This document shows, piece after piece, positions 1-4,888 of a stretch of 25,255 bases of DNA. The notes under the pieces were generated by a model. The model did no database searches. It had not been told where the DNA came from and was given only the letters and a program-made list of their open reading frames with translations. Source of the stretch: a virus; the IMG/VR virus record IMGVR_UViG_3300031775_000036, positions 1 to 25,255 of that record. One strand, written 5' to 3'. The position numbers and the translations under genes were made by a program. Numbering within the stretch: the stretch's first letter is position 1; each line of letters starts with the position of its first letter.

Positions 1-56
1 GGCTTTAGCGATTTTCGCTTTCGCAGGCAGTTATGCACAGGACCGGTGATTAGATA

Positions 57-244
57 TTGACCACCGGGCGAGCTGGGAGAACGTGTCAGTTAATTGACCA
101 CCGGGCGAGCTGGGAGAACGTGTCAGATAATTGACCACCGGGCGAGCTGGGAGAACGAACGCACCGGGCGAGCTGCACCACCGGGCGAGCTGCACCACCG
201 GGCACCGGAAACCGCTCGAACGCGGGCGAGCTGCACCACCGGGC
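57..244. repeat. GC-rich tandem-repeat block at left edge
   Basis: Two arrays lie side by side. Positions 57-93, 94-130 and 131-157 are a 37-bp direct repeat, the third copy truncated, each beginning TTGACCACCGGGCGAGCTGG. Positions 166-182, 183-199 and 224-240 are exact copies of the 17-bp unit GGGCGAGCTGCACCACC, built on the same GGGCGAGCTG core. A related CGAGCTGCACGAGCTGCACG tract recurs at 1164-1183, also just before a leftward terminator. No gene is convincing here: short frames through the repeats are Pro/Gly/Arg-rich repeat translations. The block could be slipped-strand expansion, a recombination hotspot or a protein-binding array. The repeats are certain, the role unknown. Confidence 0.9.
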
Positions 245-271
245 AAAAAAAACCGGGCACCCGGCCCGGTT
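245..271 (-). terminator. Rho-independent terminator of the Cys-rich protein gene
   Basis: Read on the minus strand, AACCGGGC and GCCCGGTT form an 8-bp stem with a 5-nt loop, followed by a run of T. It lies about 20 nt past the stop codon of the leftward gene at 294-1088. The stem matches that of the terminator at 1190-1216. Confidence 0.9.
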
Positions 272-293
272 CAGTAAAACAAAATGGCGCCAG

Positions 294-1088
294 TTAGACG
301 AGGGCCGCCGCCGGGTCTAATCCAATGTCGCCCACAATGTGGTGACGTAGAATGGAACCACGCTGAGCTGTGCGCGCGAACTCAACCAACCGTTCGCCGT
401 CCGTTTCAACCGCGACGGGTTGCGCTCGCGTTGCTTCCCCATGCAGCCGCACATTACCCCCCGCCGCGTAGCAGCCGCCCTCTTTATCCGGGTCCGCCGC
501 CGCGCGTTTACTCGCCCCGTGGACTGGGAACGCAATCACGTAATCGCGATCACCGCGCGCACACAGTGGCCGACCGCCACCACAAGCCACCGTGCGCTCG
601 CCGCTGGGTAATACGCCGCCGCCGCACGTGACACGTCGCCCATCGACGCGCATGTAATTGGCCGGGCAGTTCACGACCTTGACCCCGTCGCGATCCCGGT
701 ATTGTTTACCGTCCGTAAAATAATTTTCAGGCACCGTGACGACCACCGGGCGCGGCACCCCGTGCAACCGGTTGAGCATATCCGCGCGGAGCGCATGATC
801 GAGATCGATCAAACCGTCGGTGGAATGGTTGATTACGGTTTCGCCCGTTCGCCAGCGATAGCGCAACAGATCAAAATGCGAATATCCAAACGACTGGCCG
901 CCGCGCGGTACCGCCGCGCGCATCGCGCGCAGATAATCGTGATCAATTTCACCGGTGCCCGTACTGTTGGCGGGTTTCAGTGAACAGGTATCAGGACAAG
1001 TATCAAAAAGATCGAGCACCCCGGCGCGATAAGTAATATCACACCCGGCGGTTTTACTTGATCTACTGTTAACTACTGTTTTTAGCAT
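294..1088 (-). CDS. Cys-rich Gp88/DUF7227-like phage protein
   Basis: A 264-residue protein of unknown biochemical role. The ATG at 1088 is chosen because AAAGGGG precedes it at good spacing; the frame stays open upstream to 1121 without a comparable site. Cysteines fall in two groups: C16, C31 and C35 (TCPDTC) near the N-terminus, then C141, C155, C169 and C176 in a run with NCPA, VTCGGG, ACGGG and PLCARGDRDYVIAFPVHG. From memory, a final 'CP...C..G..C..G.LC....R..v.FP.HG' pattern is typical of the Gp88/DUF7227 group of phage proteins, where the cysteines suggest a metal or Fe-S site; this family link is inference. The gene stands alone, with a terminator on either side. The C-terminal 60 residues are Ala/Arg-rich and less conserved-looking. 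Confidence 0.8.
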   Translation of the reverse strand: MLKTVVNSRSSKTAGCDITYRAGVLDLFDTCPDTCSLKPANSTGTGEIDHDYLRAMRAAVPRGGQSFGYSHFDLLRYRWRTGETVINHSTDGLIDLDHALRADMLNRLHGVPRPVVVTVPENYFTDGKQYRDRDGVKVVNCPANYMRVDGRRVTCGGGVLPSGERTVACGGGRPLCARGDRDYVIAFPVHGASKRAAADPDKEGGCYAAGGNVRLHGEATRAQPVAVETDGERLVEFARTAQRGSILRHHIVGDIGLDPAAALV

Positions 1089-1152
1089 TGTTGACCCCTT
1101 TATTAATAAACACGCGAACACCTATACACGACGGCCCCCTGGTATGCAACTT

Positions 1153-1163
1153 TATAGGATACT
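1153..1163 (-). promoter_or_regulatory. AGTATCCTATA motif upstream of Cys-rich gene
   Basis: On the minus strand AGTATCCTATA reads into TATAAA, a plausible -10, about 65 nt before the chosen start codon. The same 11 bases stand 49 nt before the DUF932 gene. No good -35 is visible. A weaker alternative is TTGCAT, 17 nt, TATAGG closer to the gene. The exact sharing is clear; promoter activity is inferred. Confidence 0.45.
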
Positions 1164-1189
1164 CGAGCTGCACGAGCTGCACGCGGGCG

Positions 1190-1216
1190 AAAAAAAACCG
1201 GGCACACTGGCCCGGT
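1190..1216 (-). terminator. Rho-independent terminator of the DUF932 gene
   Basis: On the minus strand AACCGGGC and GCCCGGTT pair across a 6-nt loop and are followed by eight T counting the stem end. It is 25 nt past the DUF932 stop codon. Confidence 0.9.
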
Positions 1217-1241
1217 TCAAAGGTCTCTAATTGACGGTTAT

Positions 1242-2378
1242 TTAGGCTGCTTGCGCGCTCGCGATTGAGGACCATTGCGAAGCCGGGAGATTTAGCAACC
1301 GCCCGCCGCGCCGTTCCCATTCGCCGACGTCGTCAGCATCGATTTTATTAGCGCGTAACGCGGCATCATTGCCAACGGCCGTCACGGCATTGACTAACGT
1401 CGCACGGCTCACGGGCTCGCCCGCGTAACCCGGTTGCGACATTGTCGAGAACAAGCCATCCAACACGGACGCCGTTTCTTTTTTAGTCAATTGGAGCACG
1501 CGTCCGACCTGATCAACCGCCGCCTGAGCGGTCGTTCCAGCGCTCAACGTATCGCCCGCCGCCGAGCGGAACGTCTCCAGCACGTCATCGAAGGATTCGC
1601 GACTAGAATAATTAGCCGCAACATCGCGCAGTTTTAGCGACAACGCCGCGTTATCGGCGTCCTTAGCGGTCTGAGTGAGAACCGACCACACGTCACTTTC
1701 GGATTGCGACGAGGTCAAATGCGCGCTCCGCTGCTTTTTAGCGGTTTGCATACCGTTAAGACAGATCAGCGTCCACGCTAACATTGCGAGTGCGGCACTG
1801 CCGTGCCCCGTTTCTGAATTGCAAATGCTTAATCCCAAAGCCATTAGGTCTCCGACCGACGCGCCGGAGCCAGTGATCGCGGCAGACTTCAACCGCAAAG
1901 TCATTCGCTTTTCAGTAACCGACGCATTGACAATTTCCCAGCGGGCGTCCGACTCGGCCAACACGGGAACGACCGCATTGAGCATATCGAAGTTATCGAA
2001 ACGCTTGAATTTATCCGATAGGAAGGCGCGAAGCACATGTGGGCCGCTCGAATGCTCGGCGGTTCGCAACATGACCTGCTTCGGCTCAGTGGTGAAAATG
2101 CGATTTAACGCGAGATCAAGCACATCCGAGTAGCTTTCCTGCAACCTGCGCCCGGTCCTGCTATCAATGTCGGCTTTTGCGAGGACTTGGCCGAACGCAA
2201 CGTCGTTACACACGCTCGACACCGTAGCCATGCCCGGCTGCTCCGAATGAACAAACGTTTCGCCATCGATCGTGCGAAAATTCAGGCCGGAGGTGTCCGC
2301 GACAAAATCCGCCTTGCGAGCTTCCTGATCCTTTAAATTTACTAGTAGTGACTGAAGGTCACCGTGTTGGTTTTCCAT
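1242..2378 (-). CDS. DUF932 family phage/plasmid-like protein
   Basis: A 378-residue protein that I assign to DUF932 (phage/plasmid-like, TIGR03299 type). The signature is AFLSDKFKRFDNFDML at residues 118-133, with the downstream GDLMALGLSICNSETGHGSA at 176-194. Biochemical function is unknown for the family; members sit on phages and plasmids near recombination or replication genes. Start at ATG 2378 follows AAAGGGGAATCAGA. The C-terminal ~150 residues (about 225-378) are helical-looking and polar and could be a lineage-specific extension. It is a single-gene unit, with a terminator behind it (1190-1216), another just upstream (2444-2471) and its own AGTATCCTATA-type promoter candidate. The family call is fairly secure, any role is not. 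Confidence 0.85.
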   Translation of the reverse strand: MENQHGDLQSLLVNLKDQEARKADFVADTSGLNFRTIDGETFVHSEQPGMATVSSVCNDVAFGQVLAKADIDSRTGRRLQESYSDVLDLALNRIFTTEPKQVMLRTAEHSSGPHVLRAFLSDKFKRFDNFDMLNAVVPVLAESDARWEIVNASVTEKRMTLRLKSAAITGSGASVGDLMALGLSICNSETGHGSAALAMLAWTLICLNGMQTAKKQRSAHLTSSQSESDVWSVLTQTAKDADNAALSLKLRDVAANYSSRESFDDVLETFRSAAGDTLSAGTTAQAAVDQVGRVLQLTKKETASVLDGLFSTMSQPGYAGEPVSRATLVNAVTAVGNDAALRANKIDADDVGEWERRGGRLLNLPASQWSSIASAQAA

Positions 2379-2426
2379 TCTGATTCCCCTTTAAGTTAAA
2401 ATTTCCAATCGTGGAATATCAGATTG

Positions 2427-2437
2427 TATAGGATACT
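2427..2437 (-). promoter_or_regulatory. AGTATCCTATA motif upstream of DUF932 gene
   Basis: The minus strand reads AGTATCCTATACAAT, where TATACA or TACAAT can serve as a -10, 49 nt from the start codon and just after the terminator at 2444-2471. The 11-bp core is identical to that at 1153-1163. Confidence 0.45.
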
Positions 2438-2443
2438 TATGGC

Positions 2444-2471
2444 AAAAAAAAGGGCCGCGTTAGCAGCCCTT
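2444..2471 (-). terminator. Rho-independent terminator of the terminase-small-subunit operon
   Basis: On the minus strand AAGGGCTGC, a TAAC loop and GCGGCCCTT form a stem with one G-T wobble, followed by a T tract. It lies 28 nt after the last gene of the operon that begins at 4455. Confidence 0.85.
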
Positions 2472-2498
2472 AAATTGGTCCCATGGTTTTCGGATCAG

Positions 2499-2681
2499 TT
2501 AATCGTCATACAGCTTGCGCCCGTTTGGATCACAATGTCGGCAATGCGTCACGCCTTCCGCCTCCCCCTTAGCATTAATAATCTCGGTTTGCGTTAGCCA
2601 GCGCGCGATCGTTTCCTCCCCGTCGTAGCCCTCGCCGCAGCAGTCACACTCTTTAGTGTCTTCGCTCATGTCTTCACTCAT
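2499..2681 (-). CDS. small CxxC/CxxC putative zinc-binding protein
   Basis: A 60-residue acidic protein, last gene of its operon. The ATG at 2681 is preferred over the upstream in-frame start at 2741 because AAAAGGAGC lies about 6 nt before it. It has a CDCCG pair near the N-terminus and an HCRHC pair near the C-terminus, enough for one four-Cys zinc site with about 40 residues between. The start overlaps the stop of the preceding 37-codon gene in the sequence ATGAGTGA, implying coupled translation. No specific function is recognisable. Confidence 0.75.
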   Translation of the reverse strand: MSEDMSEDTKECDCCGEGYDGEETIARWLTQTEIINAKGEAEGVTHCRHCDPNGRKLYDD

Positions 2682-2787
2682 GTTTTTGCTCCTTTTCCCG
2701 CTCGCGCTTTTCGCGCTGGATCCGGTCCCAGTCGGTTTCACTTTCGCAGAGTTTAACGACCCATTCGATTAGCTTAAAAATAACCAT
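2674..2787 (-). CDS. 37-residue small protein, hydrophobic N-terminus, charged tail
   Basis: A short frame fills the gap between two genes. ATG at 2787 is 3 nt past the stop of the 123-residue gene, and its TGA (2674-2676) overlaps the start of the next gene by 8 nt. The product begins MVIFKLIEWVVKL, a possible amphipathic or membrane-touching helix, and ends in an Arg/Glu/Lys-rich stretch. The ribosome site is weak, so expression would rest on coupling. Precise fit to both neighbours is the main evidence; the function is unknown. Confidence 0.55.
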   Translation of the reverse strand: MVIFKLIEWVVKLCESETDWDRIQREKREREKEQKHE

Positions 2788-2790
2788 TTC

Positions 2791-3162
2791 TCAGGCGGGC
2801 ACAAAATTGTAGTAACGCCGGGGCGAATGGTCAAAATCCAAACTGCCCCGTTGATTATCCGACCGCCGCCGGACGACGCAGATCCCAGCGCCGAACCCCT
2901 CGACGTCATAGTCTTCCTGCAATTCGGCGGTTGTCCATGTCTTACGCGGTTGCGATGCGCGCTCCAGTAGTTCGGTGAGTTGAAAGTCATACAACCATTT
3001 TGGTCCCAAACGATTTCGTAATTGTTGCAAGTACGCCCACTCGCCTCGATAAGTGGCGGAGCCCGAGCGCATCCAATCCGATTGTAAGCTAGTTTTCCAG
3101 TCATCGCCGTGTTGTTCGGCGTACGCTTTTACAGCGTTTAATTGATCGACGGTAAGTTTCAT
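2791..3162 (-). CDS. hypothetical phage protein
   Basis: A 123-residue protein not recognised from any family. It starts at ATG 3162, 4-nt ATGA overlap with the upstream gene, behind AGGGG. The N-terminus (MKLTVDQLNAVKAYAEQHG) resembles that of the upstream neighbour (MKLSESQESKVRKALLQHG), and both continue through W/Y-rich segments, so the two may be diverged paralogues. Aromatic and basic residues are frequent, consistent with a nucleic-acid-binding role, but that is only a guess. Confidence 0.8.
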   Translation of the reverse strand: MKLTVDQLNAVKAYAEQHGDDWKTSLQSDWMRSGSATYRGEWAYLQQLRNRLGPKWLYDFQLTELLERASQPRKTWTTAELQEDYDVEGFGAGICVVRRRSDNQRGSLDFDHSPRRYYNFVPA

Positions 3163-3446
3163 TTGGTGTCCCCTAGCAAGTTTTCAAACGCCCGAACGGT
3201 TCGCTTTTCGCCATCGACAAAAAAACGGCCTTTGTAATAGTAATTTTTAGCGGACAATTTAACATCCGATTCATACGCATAGTCGATTCCGGCGTTAGTG
3301 AATGCGACGCGCCACGTGTTCCTACTCTCCGTGTCTCGGCGATTAGCCGCATTACCAAACGGCGTCCAGAAATAGCTCTTCTTATGCTTTCCGTGCTGTA
3401 AAAGCGCTTTGCGGACTTTGGATTCTTGTGACTCAGACAATTTCAT
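3159..3446 (-). CDS. hypothetical phage protein, similar N-terminus to its neighbour
   Basis: A 95-residue basic protein of unknown function, starting at ATG 3446 behind CAGGGGAAAC. It contains no recognised motif. The similar opening helix of the downstream 123-residue protein (MKL-x-Q-x-x-x-V-x-A-x-x-x-x-H-G pattern) and a shared tryptophan/arginine pattern suggest common origin. It ends in an ATGA overlap with that gene and starts 24 nt after the nuclease stop, so all are presumably co-transcribed. Confidence 0.78.
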   Translation of the reverse strand: MKLSESQESKVRKALLQHGKHKKSYFWTPFGNAANRRDTESRNTWRVAFTNAGIDYAYESDVKLSAKNYYYKGRFFVDGEKRTVRAFENLLGDTK

Positions 3447-3470
3447 TCGGTTTCCCCTGAAGGTTTAGTT

Positions 3471-3911
3471 TTACACCCCTTCAGCATACCTAATAGTATG
3501 GGACTTTACCAGACTAAAAACGTCCGCCCACGGCACCGGGTTGCGCCAATGGCCCGCCGGTTCCGCCCCCGCCAGCCCGTCGGTCGCCAACGCAATTGCG
3601 TCCGCTCCGCGATACAACAGAACGGAATGCGCTCGATCTTTAAACGGCTGCTTTTTAATTAGAACCCACGCCGAAGCGTGAGCATGGCGGGTCAGGAAGG
3701 AAACTTGATGCGGGGATAAACGAACGGCGTTCGCCGTGCAAACTTTTAATTCAATAAGATGAAACTGGCCGTCCGAATCACAGAGAAGGGTGTCCGGCAC
3801 ACCGGGCACCGCCCACGTCTCGATCCGAGTGACGATCCAACTCTCAGGAAGATTCGCTCGAACCTGCTTCCAGAAGTTCGACTCCCGGTTTTTCGCCGTC
3901 GCTACTTTCAT
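3471..3911 (-). CDS. VRR-NUC / PD-(D/E)XK-type nuclease
   Basis: A 146-residue protein from the ATG at 3911; a TTG at 3938 would add nine residues and neither start has a strong ribosome site. It opens with ESNFWKQVRANLP, then has the nuclease core: an acidic residue in RIETWAVPGVPD (GVPD carrying the second-strand Asp) and FHLIELKV (ExK). A later RLSPHQVSFL matches the Q-containing helix common in VRR-NUC proteins. These small phage enzymes are thought to act on branched DNA, perhaps as Holliday-junction resolvases clearing DNA before packaging. Its start lies within the end of the terminase small subunit gene, a 68-nt out-of-frame overlap, which fits a packaging-related role. Confidence 0.85.
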   Translation of the reverse strand: MKVATAKNRESNFWKQVRANLPESWIVTRIETWAVPGVPDTLLCDSDGQFHLIELKVCTANAVRLSPHQVSFLTRHAHASAWVLIKKQPFKDRAHSVLLYRGADAIALATDGLAGAEPAGHWRNPVPWADVFSLVKSHTIRYAEGV

Positions 3912-4455
3912 CGTTCGAATGGATTGTGCGTGGAGCAAAACTTTCGCGGATTTTGATCAATTCCCGCTCAACGTCGGAACGGGACATCTGGTCAATACTG
4001 CCGTGTCTGATTTCCGATTTCGAAACGTGCAAGCCCGCCGTCGATCCGCGAATTTTCTCGGCGGCCACGGCAGCCGAAAACGCACCCCCGGCCAGACTTT
4101 CCTCACGCAACCGCCAGAGATCGGCAAGATGCTGGTCTTCGTCAATGCCGTATTTAACTTTCATTTCCTCTCGCACTTCGAGGATACGCTTGACGACGTG
4201 GGGGTACATCGCCGGGTTGGTCAGTTCAGAAGCCCGGACGGACGCGCCTCGCGCGCTATAGCCCGCTTTTTCCGCCGCTTCGCGAAGCGTGATGCGCCCC
4301 GTGTTTTCGACCAGCTCGCGAACGAATTTTTCCTGCTTCTTCGTCAACGGGCGATTTTCAGGCAAAAACGCCGGAGGCGACACTTTTCGTGGCGGGCGCG
4401 GTTTGTGCCGTTCCGGATCGGGTACAACGAGGTATCTGCTTTGGTTGACTCCCAT
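3844..4455 (-). CDS. terminase small subunit
   Basis: A 203-residue protein from ATG 4455 (a GTG at 4473 is possible). Terminase small subunits recognise phage DNA and load the large subunit for packaging. The sequence shows the usual pattern: LTKKQEKFVRELVENTGRIT, then LREAAEKAGYSARGASVRAS (a helix-turn-helix with the typical AAxxAGY), followed by a conserved-looking yPhVvkrI...R helix, a DLWRLREESLAGGAF stretch, an AAEKIRGSTAGL segment and EIRHGSIDQMS. The C-terminus is Ser/Glu-rich and likely disordered. It is first in a leftward operon. No large terminase follows on either side, which is unusual. The function call is by family resemblance. Confidence 0.8.
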   Translation of the reverse strand: MGVNQSRYLVVPDPERHKPRPPRKVSPPAFLPENRPLTKKQEKFVRELVENTGRITLREAAEKAGYSARGASVRASELTNPAMYPHVVKRILEVREEMKVKYGIDEDQHLADLWRLREESLAGGAFSAAVAAEKIRGSTAGLHVSKSEIRHGSIDQMSRSDVERELIKIRESFAPRTIHSNDESSDGEKPGVELLEAGSSESS

Positions 4456-4568
4456 GCCTGAATTTTGCCACACGTGGTTAAAATTGGAAACTCTATATAT
4501 AGGGTCTGAACAAAAAAAATAAAAAACTCACTCAAAACGCATTAAAGGTATTTTCTCGATTAAGGTTA

Positions 4569-4621
4569 GGTAACATTTCTGACTAAACAAGTAACACCTT
4601 GTTTAACTATAATTTGTTACC
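4569..4621. repeat. nested inverted repeats (dyad)
   Basis: An outer pair GGTAACA (4569-4575) and TGTTACC (4615-4621) encloses a perfect inner hairpin: TAAACAAG (4584-4591), loop TAACAC, CTTGTTTA (4598-4605). The inner dyad has 8-bp arms, the outer 7-bp arms. This could be an operator or origin dyad; there is no T tract of terminator type. Confidence 0.8.
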
Positions 4622-4656
4622 ACTAAGTTATTGATCCATATACATAAAACACCTAA

Positions 4657-4683
4657 AGTAACACAAGTAACGGTAGTAACGGC
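4657..4683 (+). repeat. three tandem 9-bp iterons
   Basis: AGTAACACA, AGTAACGGT and AGTAACGGC follow one another without gaps. Further GTAAC copies occur at 4570-4574 and 4591-4595. Regular spacing of near one helical turn suggests binding of successive copies of one protein. Confidence 0.7.
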
Positions 4684-4829
4684 ATATTTTTAGAAAAATA
4701 AAAAAACTCACTCAGAACGTATATATAGTAATTCCTGTTCCGTGAGCCGTGGCCCGAAAACCCCAACCCCTAAAAACTTGTTTTAAATCAGCGACTTACG
4801 AGCCGTTTCCCCTGAAGGCCTATCTATGC

Positions 4830-4835
4830 GATAAT
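4830..4835 (+). promoter_or_regulatory. candidate -10 for the ATPase-metallopeptidase gene
   Basis: GATAAT differs from TATAAT by one base and lies about 55 nt before the start codon. The best -35, TTTCCC at 4806-4811 (18-nt spacing), is poor. CCTAT and ATAGG flank the element as a short dyad, which may be an operator. Confidence 0.35.
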
Positions 4836-4888
4836 ATAGGAGCGGCTATCTCGGCTGCAATGTGTTCTTTAAAAAGGGAGAAATGCTT

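Larger units (their letters stand above)
4516..4722. repeat. direct repeat pair flanking the intergenic core
   Basis: Copies at about 4516-4542 and 4695-4722 share AAATAAAAAACTCACTCA, the second with one extra A, and continue with AAACGCAT or GAACGTAT. The CTCACTCA cores begin at 4527 and 4707, 180 bp apart. Confidence 0.85.
4456..4888. promoter_or_regulatory. AT-rich divergent intergenic region, candidate origin/control region
   Basis: This 433-bp gap separates the leftward terminase operon from the rightward ATPase-metallopeptidase gene and is strikingly AT-rich beside its GC-rich neighbours. It holds a pair of ~27-bp direct repeats exactly 180 bp apart, TATATATAG beside each (4494-4502 and 4720-4728), nested inverted repeats, and three 9-bp AGTAAC iterons. 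The TATATA at 4494-4502 could be the -10 of the leftward operon, though no clear -35 is present. No convincing gene was found; a frame from GTG 4749 was rejected. Such AT-rich, iteron-bearing gaps are typical of phage origins or multi-operator regions; which applies here is inference. Confidence 0.6.

Noticed and set aside
2-49. End of a rightward frame with a hydrophobic, signal-peptide-like stretch (ALAIFAFAGSYAQDR, then TGA)
   Set aside because: Only 15 codons are inside the window, and a signal-like segment directly before a stop is not interpretable without the upstream sequence.
57-244. CRISPR-like array
   Set aside because: The units are contiguous tandem repeats without unique spacers of constant length, and no cas genes are present.
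31-246. Leftward 71-codon frame through the repeats
   Set aside because: Its translation is Pro/Gly/Arg-rich repeat sequence and it runs through the terminator boundary; no ribosome site.
1675-2133. 152-codon rightward frame opposite DUF932
   Set aside because: Antisense to a gene with a recognisable domain; no ribosome site or promoter seen.
3790-4461. Long rightward frame opposite the terminase small subunit
   Set aside because: It is fully antisense to a gene with clear family motifs and has no supporting start or context.
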